Virus record (IMG/VR): IMGVR_UViG_3300037297_000135
Coordinates: 1-64,000 of that record
DNA length: 64,000 nucleotides
Strand: one strand, 5' to 3'
From: a virus
The translations under genes and the position numbers were made by a program. Shown piece by piece: positions 16,389 to 26,317 of the stretch (position 1 is its first letter; the number at the start of each line of letters is the position of its first letter). The notes beneath the pieces were generated by a model. That model saw only the letters and a program-made list of their open reading frames with translations, was not told where the DNA came from and did no database searches.

Positions 16389-18115
16389 TGGGAACATATC
16401 AAAATTTTTCACGAAAAAAGCAAGCTGAACAACAGGGGTTTATTCATCCATCATTACCAGAAAGTAACATTGTTTCAAATAAATGTAGAATAAAAAATGT
16501 ACAAGAATGGGTTCAACAGATTTGGTATTATAGAAAACATTTAGATATATTTGTAGAAGATTTTTTTTCAACTGAAGACCATCCAATAAAATTATATCCA
16601 TTTCAAAAAGTAATAATTCGTCAAATAGGAAATTGTCAATTTATAGATGATGTTGAAAGTCGTGGTTTAGGTAAAACATTTAAAGCTGCATTAGCTTTAT
16701 TTGGTTTAGGTGTGCTTTATCCAAAATCAGAAATTTTAGTTGTTTCAAAAACTGCAAGACAAGCTATATTAACAATAAAATATATAAAAAGTATTGCTGA
16801 AAAAAATACAAATGTTTCAAGAGAATTAAAGAGCATAAAGATTTCAAAAGATGAAGGAACTGTTGTTTTAAGAAATGGTACAGAAATTAAGGCAGTAGCA
16901 ATGAATAGTGATGGTAGTAATATTCGTGGTTTAAGAAAAAAGATAATATATATAGATGAATCTGCTTGGGTTTCAACAGAGATTGTTTTAACTGTTTTGA
17001 TGCCAATGTTGGAATTAAAAAGAGATGTATATTGGAAATTAAAAGACCAGGGTTTTAAAGATTTTCCATCAAAGTTTATTCAAACAAGTTCGGCATATTT
17101 AAAAAGTTGTGAATATTTTGAACGATTTAAGAAAAATCTTTCAGATATGAAAAAAGATGATAATAAATTCGTTTGTGCTATACCTTATACTGTTGGAGTA
17201 AAATATGGGATTTTGACAGAAGAATTTATTTTAGCACAAAAAAGCCAAATGCCAATTAATTCATTTGAAATGGAATGGAATGCTAGGTTTATTGGTTCTG
17301 CTGATGGTGCATGTTTTCCATATGATTTAACGGAACCATGTAGGGTGTTGGATAAAGTTGAATTAGTTCAACCAAGACATTCAAAAACAAAATATATTTT
17401 ATCTTTTGATATTGCAACTTCAAGTAAAGAAACTGCTGACAATGCATGTATTTGTTTGTTAAAGATTGTGGCGAATGAAAATGGAACATATAAAAAGTTT
17501 TTAGTAAATATAAAAACATATCATGGATTTAAGCTTGAACAATTAACTGAGGAATTAAGAATTTTCTGTATAAGATTTCCGAATATAGACAAAATAATAA
17601 TTGATATAAATGCTTTAGGTGAAGGTATGATTTCGTTGTTAAACGTGCCTTTTGTTTCTGATGAAAACAAAGAATATCCACCTTTATTGCCTGATGATTC
17701 AGAACATACATTAAAAGGAAGTAAGATTATAAGGTGTGTTCGTGCGGATAACAAATACAATAATAGGATGGCAACTGCAACAAGAATGTATCTTGAAAAC
17801 AAATCTTTAAAAATGCCTTTAACAAGTGCCAATTTAAGAAGAGATTTTGAAAATGAAGAAAATAAAAAAATGACAAAAGAAAAATTGGCTATTTTTATAG
17901 AAACAGATGCTTTGCAATATGAAATGGGAAATATTGTATCACGTATAACTCATAGTGGAAATATTATTTATGAAACTTCGAATGCATCAATGTTAAAGGA
18001 TAGATACACATCACTAGGCATGGCATTAGAATACATAATGGAATTAGAAAATTTAAATAAAAAAGAAAAAAACAAAGGAAATGAAATTTGTTTTGGTGGT
18101 GCATATAGGATGTAG
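16388..18115 (+). CDS. Terminase large subunit
   Basis: 575 residues. ATPase domain: an adenine-motif region LYPFQK, Walker A SRGLGKT (Lys96), Walker B IIYIDES (Asp190-Glu191). RNase-H-like nuclease domain: YILSFDIATSS with the first acidic residue and IIIDINALGEG with the second. It packages DNA into proheads and cuts concatemers. Full length with all motifs present. Confidence 0.93.
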   Translation: MGTYQNFSRKKQAEQQGFIHPSLPESNIVSNKCRIKNVQEWVQQIWYYRKHLDIFVEDFFSTEDHPIKLYPFQKVIIRQIGNCQFIDDVESRGLGKTFKAALALFGLGVLYPKSEILVVSKTARQAILTIKYIKSIAEKNTNVSRELKSIKISKDEGTVVLRNGTEIKAVAMNSDGSNIRGLRKKIIYIDESAWVSTEIVLTVLMPMLELKRDVYWKLKDQGFKDFPSKFIQTSSAYLKSCEYFERFKKNLSDMKKDDNKFVCAIPYTVGVKYGILTEEFILAQKSQMPINSFEMEWNARFIGSADGACFPYDLTEPCRVLDKVELVQPRHSKTKYILSFDIATSSKETADNACICLLKIVANENGTYKKFLVNIKTYHGFKLEQLTEELRIFCIRFPNIDKIIIDINALGEGMISLLNVPFVSDENKEYPPLLPDDSEHTLKGSKIIRCVRADNKYNNRMATATRMYLENKSLKMPLTSANLRRDFENEENKKMTKEKLAIFIETDALQYEMGNIVSRITHSGNIIYETSNASMLKDRYTSLGMALEYIMELENLNKKEKNKGNEICFGGAYRM

Positions 18116-18126
18116 GAGGTGAGGAA

Positions 18127-19608
18127 TTGGAAAAGTTGAACAACAAAGATATTGAATTTGAATGTATGGGAGCAAATTATAAAGACCCAAAGGATTATTT
18201 TTTTTCATATGAAAATAAAGATTTTTCATATAAAGGCGAATTAAAAAATTATAATTATGCTAATTTGTTAAAACAAAAGCAAGCTAATATCTATAAATTT
18301 ATGGAATTAGCTTCTTATTATGTAGATGCTGATGATATTTTTAGTGGGTTAATAAAAAGAGTTTTAACCCCATTTTCAATGACATCAGGATATACATTAA
18401 GTGGTGGAGAAAGAATTATAAAAAAATATAAAGATTTTCATGCTGCTACTGGATTTAAAGATGTTTTAAGATGTATATTTTTTGAATTATATACATTTGG
18501 AAATTGTTATATTTACATTATGGATGATGGACATTTAATTACTTTACCACCTCACCGTATAAAAATTTCAGATTTAATGAAAAAAGGCGAACCAATATTA
18601 GAATTTAACATTATGGAATTAAATAACATTAAATCAAATGTTGTTGAAGAAAGTTTTATAAAAACATTAGAGAAAAAATACGAAGGATATCCAAGAGAAA
18701 TAAAAGAGTCTTTAAAAAGAAATGCTAGTGCATGGGTTCAATTGAATCCAGATAGAACATTAGTAGTTCAAGAATCAAAACCAATGTGGGAAAAATATGC
18801 TATTCCTTTTATAAGTACTTGTTTAAAACCTTTAGCTAAAAAAGAATTAATTTCATATTATGAAGATACTTTATTAAATATGGGAGCAAAAGGATTTTTG
18901 CATGTAAAAGTTGGAGATAAAGATATTTTACCTGCACCAAATGGAAATCAATTAAATGAAGTTGTAAGTATTTTTAAAAGAGCATTAAACAAATATCCTT
19001 TGGCAGTTACAAATTGGTTGACAGATGCAAAATTTATTACTATGGAACAAGAAGATTTATTTGATAATTCAAAATATTCAGAAGTTAACAAACAAATCCT
19101 TAGTGCTGGAGGGATTTCGACAGTTATAGTTACAGGAGATTCTAGTAATGATAGTTTTGCAAGTGTTAATATGAGCATTGAAACTGCTGCTAAAAGAATT
19201 GGTCAAAATCAAGATAATGTTGCTGAAGCAATAAATAAATATCATTATAGGTTAAATAATTTATGGAATGGTGTAATAAAAAATATTCCAGAATTTAAAT
19301 TTAATAATTTAAATTTAACTAATAGTAATGAGTTAAAAAGTGAAGCTTTTACATTATGGCAATCTGGTAGTTTAAGTAGAAAAACTATGCTTGAAAAACA
19401 TGATTATAATTATGACCAAGAAAAAGAAAGGAAAGAAAAGGAAAAAGATGATGAAAAAGTTTTTACTATTCCAGTTAATCCCCACACAAGTAGTGGAGAT
19501 AATAACAATGATGATAGTACTGGTAGGCCAACTAAAAACACTAAAGATTTAAAAAGGGATAAAAACCAGAGTGATACTGGTAAACAACCTAAACCTTCTA
19601 ACAAATAG
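18127..19608 (+). CDS. Portal protein
   Basis: 493 residues from TTG 18127, directly behind AGGAGGTGAGG. Position immediately after the large terminase, the central helical region, and the disordered Asp/Ser/Lys-rich C-terminal tail (about the last 75 residues, with KERKEKEKDDEK and NPHTSSGD) are typical of phage portals. Forms the dodecameric DNA gateway at the capsid vertex. Confidence 0.85.
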   Translation: MEKLNNKDIEFECMGANYKDPKDYFFSYENKDFSYKGELKNYNYANLLKQKQANIYKFMELASYYVDADDIFSGLIKRVLTPFSMTSGYTLSGGERIIKKYKDFHAATGFKDVLRCIFFELYTFGNCYIYIMDDGHLITLPPHRIKISDLMKKGEPILEFNIMELNNIKSNVVEESFIKTLEKKYEGYPREIKESLKRNASAWVQLNPDRTLVVQESKPMWEKYAIPFISTCLKPLAKKELISYYEDTLLNMGAKGFLHVKVGDKDILPAPNGNQLNEVVSIFKRALNKYPLAVTNWLTDAKFITMEQEDLFDNSKYSEVNKQILSAGGISTVIVTGDSSNDSFASVNMSIETAAKRIGQNQDNVAEAINKYHYRLNNLWNGVIKNIPEFKFNNLNLTNSNELKSEAFTLWQSGSLSRKTMLEKHDYNYDQEKERKEKEKDDEKVFTIPVNPHTSSGDNNNDDSTGRPTKNTKDLKRDKNQSDTGKQPKPSNK

Positions 19609-19619
19609 GGGGTGGATAT

Positions 19620-21038
19620 ATGGCGAAAGAAATTTTATTAGGTCAAGTTGTTGAAATAAATTCTGATGAATCAAATGATATTTTTATGTCATTGCATATT
19701 AGGCTTTTAACAAATAAAAAAAATTTAAACAATGCAAGATTTACAGATGGTTTTATTAATAGTGTAATTGAAAATAGGGATTTTTATAATTGTATGCCTT
19801 TAGTATGTGAAAGAAAAAAAATTGAATACAAACAATATGAAATGTTAGGACATGCAAAAAATGAAGATGGTACTTTTGAAACAGACCAAATAGGAAGTTT
19901 TACATCATTTTATTCAAAATATAATAAAGAAAAAAAAAGAAATGAATTATTTGGTGTAGCAAAAGTATTTAAAAGATTCCCTAAAATATGTGAAGGAATA
20001 CAAGAGCTTTATGAACAAGATAAGCTCTTTTTTAGTGTTGAAGTTTATGTTGCCGAATATTTAGAAAGCAATAAAAATGAGAGAGTTATAGATGCTCACG
20101 AAGGAAACAAATTAATCGGTGATTGTATTGTTTCATATCCTGCCGAAAAAACTTCGGTTGCTGAAATTTTAATTGCTGAGGATAAGGAAGGTGAAAATAT
20201 GGCTGATAATAAAAAGACTGAAAAAGATTTTTTCGAAAAAACTGTAATGATTGAATCTTCTGAATTAGATTTAAGTCAGATTCAGAGTAAAGTTTATTCA
20301 AAATGCAGAGAAAAAATGGGTTCAGATGTTTATGATTATTACTGTTCAGAATTTGGGTATAATTACATAATTTTAAGAAGTTATGAAACTTCTAATTTAC
20401 ATAAGATAGATTATTCAGTAAATAATGATGAAGTTGATATAAGTGAAATGTATGAAGTTAAAAAGACGTATGTTTTAGCTGAAGCAGAAAATATGAAAGA
20501 TGGTGAAAAAACTGCTGAAATTTCTGAAAATAATACTAATAAGAATGAAGATACCATAAAAGATTTGAATAGTAAAATTAAAGCTTTAGAAAAAAGCAAT
20601 AGTGAAAACGAATCAAAAATTGTTGAATTAAATAATTCAATCGAATCTAAAGATAAAGAAATTCTTGAAGCAAAACAAAATATTAATTTATTAAGTGAAG
20701 AAGTTGTTTCACAAAAGAATGAAATTGCTGAACTTAATAAAAGTAAAACTAAATTAGAAAATTTGGAAAAAGAAATTGCGGAAAATAAAAAGGTTCAAAA
20801 ACAAACAGAATTAAATGAAAAATATTCTAAATTGTTATCTAAAGAAGTTATGGAATCTGATGAAGTTAAAAATGCAATTCTTGAATTAAATTCAAATTAT
20901 TTAAAAGATTTAGTTATAAATAGTGCTTTAGAAAAAGCTAATAAAGAGAAAGAAAAAGAAGTTATAACTGCTTCTATTAATGACCCAATTGATTTAAATG
21001 GTGGGGATTTTGTAAGTAAGTATATAACTCGTAATTAG
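19620..21038 (+). CDS. Prohead protease fused to scaffold
   Basis: 472 residues. Residues 1-190 are an alpha/beta domain with GHAKNEDG, GSFTSF and VYVAEYL segments, a layout consistent with prohead maturation proteases. A linker with an internal start leads into a strongly charged coiled coil (about 310-410) and a helical end, typical of scaffolding proteins. The arrangement resembles lambda C/Nu3. The protease catalytic residues are not certain to me; the scaffold part is clear. Confidence 0.7.
   Translation: MAKEILLGQVVEINSDESNDIFMSLHIRLLTNKKNLNNARFTDGFINSVIENRDFYNCMPLVCERKKIEYKQYEMLGHAKNEDGTFETDQIGSFTSFYSKYNKEKKRNELFGVAKVFKRFPKICEGIQELYEQDKLFFSVEVYVAEYLESNKNERVIDAHEGNKLIGDCIVSYPAEKTSVAEILIAEDKEGENMADNKKTEKDFFEKTVMIESSELDLSQIQSKVYSKCREKMGSDVYDYYCSEFGYNYIILRSYETSNLHKIDYSVNNDEVDISEMYEVKKTYVLAEAENMKDGEKTAEISENNTNKNEDTIKDLNSKIKALEKSNSENESKIVELNNSIESKDKEILEAKQNINLLSEEVVSQKNEIAELNKSKTKLENLEKEIAENKKVQKQTELNEKYSKLLSKEVMESDEVKNAILELNSNYLKDLVINSALEKANKEKEKEVITASINDPIDLNGGDFVSKYITRN
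20185..20201 (+). promoter_or_regulatory. Internal ribosome site and start for a separate scaffold protein
   Basis: GGAAGGTG is followed after five bases by an in-frame ATG (20199, residue 194 of the fusion, MADNKKTEK). Translation from here would give a 279-residue scaffold alone, ending at 21038. Confidence 0.5.
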
Positions 21039-21050
21039 GGAGGGATATAG

Positions 21051-21488
21051 ATGGCAGGTTTTGTAAAAGTTGGAAATAATAAATATTTAGGTACAATCAC
21101 TCTTGAAACTGGTCATGCTGATGTACATAATGGTGATTTTCTTGAAATAAATTGGGCTGCTGGAACTGCTGCTACACCAGGCAGTAATACAGTTATAAGT
21201 TATTTTGTTGAAAATATAATTGATACTGTTGATGAAGACCAAATAGATGATTTAGATTTTGTGATTAGTGCTGGTGAATATTTAAGATTAAAAAGATTGT
21301 TACCTGGTGAAATGTTCGTTACTACTAGATATAGTGGAACTGCGCCAAGTGCTGGTGATGAAGTTGATATTGGTACAACAGGTAAAATTACAGCAACAAG
21401 TGGTAGTCCTTCTCAGAAGTTTGTTGTTAAGGAAGTTGTCTCATTATGGGGTACTACTGCATATGTATGCTATGTTTTAGATGAATAA
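21051..21488 (+). CDS. Capsid decoration protein (putative)
   Basis: 145 residues, beta-rich and Gly/Thr/Ala-rich (FLEINWAAGTAATPG, GEMFVTTRYSGTAPSAGDEVDIG). Lies between scaffold and major capsid protein, where head-decoration proteins are usually encoded. Assigned by composition and position. Confidence 0.6.
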   Translation: MAGFVKVGNNKYLGTITLETGHADVHNGDFLEINWAAGTAATPGSNTVISYFVENIIDTVDEDQIDDLDFVISAGEYLRLKRLLPGEMFVTTRYSGTAPSAGDEVDIGTTGKITATSGSPSQKFVVKEVVSLWGTTAYVCYVLDE

Positions 21489-21509
21489 ATGAGAAGGGGG
21501 GAGTAACAA

Positions 21510-22523
21510 ATGGCTAAAAGAACAGATAAGGCCGTAGAAATATTTAGTAATTTACATTTAGGTAAAATAGATGAAAAGTCAATTGAGGTGCAAGAAGCTA
21601 GAAAAGCTATTCAAACATTAGCTCAAAATCCTACACCTGCAAATAGATATGAAATTGCTCAGTTAATGGGTTTTATAGTTAATGATATTATAAACCAAAA
21701 AACTCAATATTTACAAATGTTAGCTGATACAAAAAATGTAAGTATTGGAGAAAAAGCATATTTCAAAATTAAGAAATCAGGGGTACAAGCTTATATTCAA
21801 GCTAAAAATGGTACAACTGAAAGGTCAAGAATTTATAATGCATATACTAGTATTGAAACAAAAGAAGTTTCAGCTAGACCATATGTTAATTTGTATGAAT
21901 TGGCTGCTGGTAAAGTTAATTTTGATGAACTTATAAATGATGCTGCTGATGAAATGGAAAAGAAAATGGTTCAAAATATAGAAGCTACTTTATATGCTTC
22001 TTTTGCAGCTTATAATTATCCATTTTATGCTAGTGGTTCTGGTTTTGTTGCTGCTACTGTTGACCCAATGATTAGAGCATTTAGACGTTGGGGAAATGTA
22101 ACATTGCTTGGCGACCCTGTATTGCTTCAAAAAATTGCTGATAGTACAGGTTTTACAACAACTACAAGCACTAAACAATTTGCTGATAGCATTATAATTG
22201 AACAAAATCAAAATGGATTTATTGGTACATATAAAGGTTCAAATGTTATTCAAATGAATAATCCTTTTGAAAGAGGAACATTGCCTTCAACTGTATCTGG
22301 TTCAGATGTTGATGGTCAAGTATTAATGATTGAATTGCTTTATATAATTCCTGCTGGAACAGTTTCACCTTTAAAGGTTGTAATAGAAGGTGGAGTTGAA
22401 AGCATGGATGCTGTAAGCATAGATGACAACACAATGGATGTTTGTTTAAGACAATATTTCGGAAGTGCTGTTATATATGGAGATAATCCATATTTAGGTG
22501 TTTATGAAGATACTGCTCTTTAA
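21510..22523 (+). CDS. Major capsid protein
   Basis: 337 residues behind an AAGGGGGGAG site. The order of features fits an HK97-fold shell protein: helical N-arm, a VSARPYVNLYELAAGKVNFDEL region before a long spine-like helix (ADEMEKKMVQNIEATLYASF), and a C-terminal beta/helix part ending in SAVIYGDNPYLGVYED. Followed by a strong terminator, as expected for the most expressed gene. Confidence 0.88.
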   Translation: MAKRTDKAVEIFSNLHLGKIDEKSIEVQEARKAIQTLAQNPTPANRYEIAQLMGFIVNDIINQKTQYLQMLADTKNVSIGEKAYFKIKKSGVQAYIQAKNGTTERSRIYNAYTSIETKEVSARPYVNLYELAAGKVNFDELINDAADEMEKKMVQNIEATLYASFAAYNYPFYASGSGFVAATVDPMIRAFRRWGNVTLLGDPVLLQKIADSTGFTTTTSTKQFADSIIIEQNQNGFIGTYKGSNVIQMNNPFERGTLPSTVSGSDVDGQVLMIELLYIIPAGTVSPLKVVIEGGVESMDAVSIDDNTMDVCLRQYFGSAVIYGDNPYLGVYEDTAL

Positions 22524-22541
22524 AATTTAAATATACTTTGT

Positions 22542-22580
22542 CTGAGGATATTTTTTTTATATCCTCAGATGTAATTTTTT
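22542..22580 (+). terminator. Intrinsic terminator after capsid gene
   Basis: CTGAGGATAT and ATATCCTCAG form a perfect 10-bp stem with a T-only loop, followed by a T-rich stretch. Confidence 0.85.
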
Positions 22581-22601
22581 ATCAATGGAGGGAAATTAAG
22601 G

Positions 22602-23030
22602 ATGGATGAAAAATATAAAGTTGAAAACAGAAATAATTTTGCAGTAGGTATAACATTACAAAACCCTTATAGAGAACAGAATATAATGCCTATGAGTTTT
22701 GCAAAATTAAGTAAAGATGAAATTGCATATGTTGATTCTATATCAACATTGTTTAAAAGAGGTATGTTGTTTGTTGATGATGAAGAAATAAATGAAATGC
22801 TTGGATATAATGAAGTTAATAAAAATATTATATCTGAAGATGAAATAAAAACTTTGTTAAAGGGTAATATTTCAAATATGAAAAAAAGATTTAATCAACT
22901 TGATGAAATACATGCAAAAAATAAAGTGATTAAAGTTTTAAAAGAAATTGGTGCAGATTTAACAATGAAAAAAGTAAAATGGTTAAAAGATTTTTTTGGA
23001 AAAGAAATTTTTATAGATGAAATAGGTTAG
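22602..23030 (+). CDS. Head-tail region protein, 142 aa
   Basis: First gene after the capsid terminator. Contains VENRNNFAVGITLQNPYREQ at the N-terminus (residues 6-25) and a basic helical C-terminus. Its place suggests a head completion or neck function; no specific family recognised. Confidence 0.55.
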   Translation: MDEKYKVENRNNFAVGITLQNPYREQNIMPMSFAKLSKDEIAYVDSISTLFKRGMLFVDDEEINEMLGYNEVNKNIISEDEIKTLLKGNISNMKKRFNQLDEIHAKNKVIKVLKEIGADLTMKKVKWLKDFFGKEIFIDEIG

Positions 23031-23043
23031 GAGGTGGGCGTTC

Positions 23044-23502
23044 ATGTCTACTTCAATAGAATCAATTTCAACTCAATTACAAACCAACACAGCAAATCAA
23101 AGAACACCTACCGCATTAACTAGTGCTCAATATCTTGATATGGCTATTCAAGGTACAAAACAACTTTATATTGATATTGGTGATGAAGATAGTTGGAATA
23201 GCGAATTTGATAATGTGAGTACAATTACTAGAACTTTAAATATATTAGAATTTAAATATTGTGTATTAGCTTCTGAAATTATATTTTATGAATGGTTGAT
23301 TTGTGATTGGAATGATTTGGTAAGTTATACTACGAATGCTTTAACAGTTGCAAATGCAAATAAGCCATATGAAAATTTTGAAAAAATTATCGAAAAAAAA
23401 CAAAATCAATTAGTTAATTTATTCTACAAAATGACAGAATATACATCTATGGATGATATAGGTTCTATAGATGTAGAAAAAATAGAGTATGATTATGATT
23501 AA
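23044..23502 (+). CDS. Head-tail adaptor-like protein
   Basis: 152 residues, strong GGAGGTGGG site. Ser/Thr-rich start, then helices (YLDMAIQGTKQLYIDIGDEDSW) resembling the gp6/gp15-type connector that binds below the portal. Supported by position between capsid and head-closure genes. Confidence 0.6.
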   Translation: MSTSIESISTQLQTNTANQRTPTALTSAQYLDMAIQGTKQLYIDIGDEDSWNSEFDNVSTITRTLNILEFKYCVLASEIIFYEWLICDWNDLVSYTTNALTVANANKPYENFEKIIEKKQNQLVNLFYKMTEYTSMDDIGSIDVEKIEYDYD

Positions 23503-23531
23503 ACGATTTAGGCGGAAGGCCGAATTTAGAC

Positions 23532-23756
23532 ATGAAAGTTAAAGTTGAATATAAAAATAAAAAGTTAGATATTGTAAATGTTAATGAATATGATTTTGTA
23601 GAATATTGTAATTTAATGAGCAAAAGGGTTTTAGGTATTTTGTATAAATATGATAATTTGAAAAAAAATGAAATATCTTATGAAGATTTTAAAAAATATA
23701 TATTTAATGTTGCTGGAAATATAAAAAGAATTCCAGATAATATAAAGGGGGAATAG
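23532..23756 (+). CDS. Hypothetical neck-region protein, 74 aa
   Basis: Start at ATG 23532 after GGAAGG. Small alpha/beta protein (KVEYKNKKLDIVNVNEYDFVEYC). Two bases before the next start. Function unknown. Confidence 0.55.
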   Translation: MKVKVEYKNKKLDIVNVNEYDFVEYCNLMSKRVLGILYKYDNLKKNEISYEDFKKYIFNVAGNIKRIPDNIKGE

Positions 23757-23758
23757 AT

Positions 23759-24418
23759 ATGTATTTCTATAAACCCGATTATTTGCAAAATGATTTTGAT
23801 ACTTTACTTGAAACATTAGGAGAAGTTTATACATTAAATTATGATGAAGCAACTCCAACAACTTTTTATGGATTAGTTACTCAAATGCCTGTTAGAGGTA
23901 ATTTTAGAGATGTTGATGAAAAGAAAGAATTAGCTGTTTCATTAGATTTAGATATAAATAAAGGTGATTACATGACAGATAGCGATTCTATTGTATACAT
24001 ATGCAATTCAACTGTTTATGTAGATGTGAATTGTAAAACTACTCAAATTCAAATTTGCAATTATAATTTTACATTTGAAAGATGGCAAAACAAAAAAATT
24101 GATTCTGATGGTGTAACAGCAACACCAGCAAGTTATGTAGAAATAGCTAATGTTTATGGATATATTTCGAGAACAAATCAAGGAACATTTGATTCAAAGG
24201 AAGGGCAAGTTGGTATTTCTGGAACTCAAAGAATATTTGTTGGTTTAAAATATAATGATGATACAGCAAATATAAATATACATGATGAATTTGATTATTT
24301 TAATCAAAGGTATGAGGTTGTTGATTTGGATTATACTCAGATGAATAGTGACATGGTTAGTGGTTTAATATTTATATATGCTCAAATTAAAAGTGGTGGA
24401 GAAAATGAAAGTTCGTAA
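23759..24418 (+). CDS. Head closure / stopper-like protein
   Basis: 219 residues, beta-rich. Begins MYFYKPDYLQNDFDTLLETLGE and ends HDEFDYFNQRYEVVDLDY ... GLIFIYAQI, a pattern of small head-closure proteins (capped barrel; 'F-x-F-x-x-x-Y-x-V'). Its 3' end overlaps the next gene by 14 bases. Confidence 0.6.
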   Translation: MYFYKPDYLQNDFDTLLETLGEVYTLNYDEATPTTFYGLVTQMPVRGNFRDVDEKKELAVSLDLDINKGDYMTDSDSIVYICNSTVYVDVNCKTTQIQICNYNFTFERWQNKKIDSDGVTATPASYVEIANVYGYISRTNQGTFDSKEGQVGISGTQRIFVGLKYNDDTANINIHDEFDYFNQRYEVVDLDYTQMNSDMVSGLIFIYAQIKSGGENESS

Positions 24419-24977
24419 TAGTTTTGTAACTGTATTTATAAAAAAACTTTCAATTGAACTTACAAAACTTTCATCTGAAATATCTAATACAATGAAAGAA
24501 GAAATACAAAAACTTCCTGATTCTGGTTCATACGATAGTGTTGGTGCTACTGAATGGCGTAAAGATGTAATGAATAATATAAATTTTGCAATTGTTGATG
24601 AAACAATGACTTTGGTTCGTGAAATTGGTTTAGTTGGTGTTGATGCATTAACTATAAATAGAGGACTTTTAATAAATTATGGTATGGGTGAAACTTTAGA
24701 TGTTTCGAATCAATATTTACAAGAATATATGGCAACAAAAATGTATGATAGTAAAAGACAAGGATTTAAGGTTTATACTAGACCAGATGAATATGTTTAT
24801 GATTATGAAACTGGAACATATTATAAAAGCACTGCTGATACAAGACAAGAGATTCCATATTTTCATCAAAATCCAGCACATTTTTTTGAAAATGGAATAA
24901 TTGAGCTCAGACAAAGATTAGAGTTAGTGATTGATAATGTGATAAATCAAATAGATATATCTAGTTTCGTTTTATAG
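24405..24977 (+). CDS. Tail completion / neck protein (HK97 gp10-like)
   Basis: Start ATG 24405 lies behind GGTGGAG inside the previous gene. 190 residues; helical N-terminus with ELTKLSSEISNTMKEEIQKLP followed by a beta region and a C-terminal helix, as in HK97-gp10-like neck proteins. Assigned by order and build. Confidence 0.55.
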   Translation: MKVRNSFVTVFIKKLSIELTKLSSEISNTMKEEIQKLPDSGSYDSVGATEWRKDVMNNINFAIVDETMTLVREIGLVGVDALTINRGLLINYGMGETLDVSNQYLQEYMATKMYDSKRQGFKVYTRPDEYVYDYETGTYYKSTADTRQEIPYFHQNPAHFFENGIIELRQRLELVIDNVINQIDISSFVL

Positions 24978-24989
24978 GGGTGTGGTAAT

Positions 24990-25439
24990 ATGGACAATGC
25001 CACTGATATGAGTTTAATTTTCAAATCTTTGATACAAGATTCAACATTAAAAACATTAATGAATATAGATTCAAGTTTGCATAATGATTATAGTACATTA
25101 ATTGATAATTATTTTTTACAAACATATATTTCTGATAAATTCACAAATACCCCAATTTGTAGATTATTAATTAGATTTGGTACTCCTATGGCTACCAATA
25201 ATTATTATGTAAATTGGAATTATGTTCGTGTTGAATCATATGTACCAGTATGTATTGATATTATGGAGAATTTTGAATCAAGAACATTGAAAATTTCAGA
25301 TAGAATAGGAGAAGTTTTGAGTACAAGTTCAATAAATGATAGAAATTTAAGGATTTTTCAACCTTATGAATTAATATCATCAAGTAATTGGTTTAAACGT
25401 TTTGTAACAGTATTGGAATATAAAAAAGTATACTGTTGA
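24990..25439 (+). CDS. Tail terminator-like protein
   Basis: 149 residues, directly before the tail tube gene, where the tail terminator is normally encoded. Contains FKSLIQDSTLKTLMNI and a short beta region with PVCIDIMENF. Family not certain. Confidence 0.5.
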   Translation: MDNATDMSLIFKSLIQDSTLKTLMNIDSSLHNDYSTLIDNYFLQTYISDKFTNTPICRLLIRFGTPMATNNYYVNWNYVRVESYVPVCIDIMENFESRTLKISDRIGEVLSTSSINDRNLRIFQPYELISSSNWFKRFVTVLEYKKVYC

Positions 25440-25467
25440 TTTTTTTTGTTTAAGGGGGGAGTAATAT

Positions 25468-26238
25468 ATGGCTTTTAATGGAAAAGGTTTTATTATAGAT
25501 GTTCCAAAAGTATTATTACAAACATCAAATGGTAATTCTCATTTAGCTACTGCTGCTCAAGGTACAGTAACATTGGGTGGTGAAGATGTTGAAATTATGG
25601 GAGGTTGGAGTTTTTACAATCTTGCAAGAATAGATACAAAGAAAACAATAACCATTAGTTTGACTGATACACAATGGGATTTAGATGCTTTATGGTTAAA
25701 ATCTGGTGGTGCCAAAACTACTGCTGCAAGTAATTATTATTATTTTGGAACTCCATATACTGTAGATGCTTCAGCATATACAATTACATTACCACATGCT
25801 GCTGTTGCTAATTCTGTTGAGATAAATGATTTTACAGAAGAAACAGATTGTGCTACACCTGCTGCTAATACATTTGTAGTAAGCATTGGAGCAAGTACAA
25901 CTACTGTAACATTTGATTCTTCACAAGCAGGACAAGTATTATATCCACATTATTATGTTGCAACTGCAAGTACAACTAATATACTAACAGTACAGACAAC
26001 AGATTTCGCATTGTCAGGCTCAGCAATCATACAATTCCCATTGTACAGTGATGCTGATGCTGATGATTCAACAATAATTGCATATGTACAGTTAGAAATA
26101 TATAAGGTAAAAATAATGCCTTCGGATGAATTTTCAGGTCAATATAAACAAGCATCACAATTTAAATTAGACCTTGAAGGTTTAGACCCAAGACGTGATG
26201 ACGGAAATATGTATCAATTAATTGTATATGAAGTATAA
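25468..26238 (+). CDS. Major tail tube protein
   Basis: 256 residues after AAGGGGGGAG. Starts MAFNGKGFIIDVPKVLLQT, has TITISLTDTQWDLDALWL, and a middle domain rich in Thr/Ala/Ser with two immunoglobulin-like stretches, ending DLEGLDPRRDDGNMYQLIVYEV. This matches tail tube proteins of long-tailed Firmicute phages. Closed by a UUCG-loop terminator. Confidence 0.8.
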   Translation: MAFNGKGFIIDVPKVLLQTSNGNSHLATAAQGTVTLGGEDVEIMGGWSFYNLARIDTKKTITISLTDTQWDLDALWLKSGGAKTTAASNYYYFGTPYTVDASAYTITLPHAAVANSVEINDFTEETDCATPAANTFVVSIGASTTTVTFDSSQAGQVLYPHYYVATASTTNILTVQTTDFALSGSAIIQFPLYSDADADDSTIIAYVQLEIYKVKIMPSDEFSGQYKQASQFKLDLEGLDPRRDDGNMYQLIVYEV

Positions 26239-26256
26239 ATTAAATATAGATTTTTT

Positions 26257-26300
26257 AAAAATAGTTGTATGGACTTCGGTCTGTACAGCTATTTTTTTTT
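26257..26300 (+). terminator. Strong intrinsic terminator with TTCG tetraloop
   Basis: A 14-bp or longer stem (aaaatagttgtatggac with gtctgtacagctatttt, a few G-T pairs) is capped by TTCG and followed by nine T. Confidence 0.9.
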
Positions 26301-26317
26301 AGATTGGGGTGTGATTA

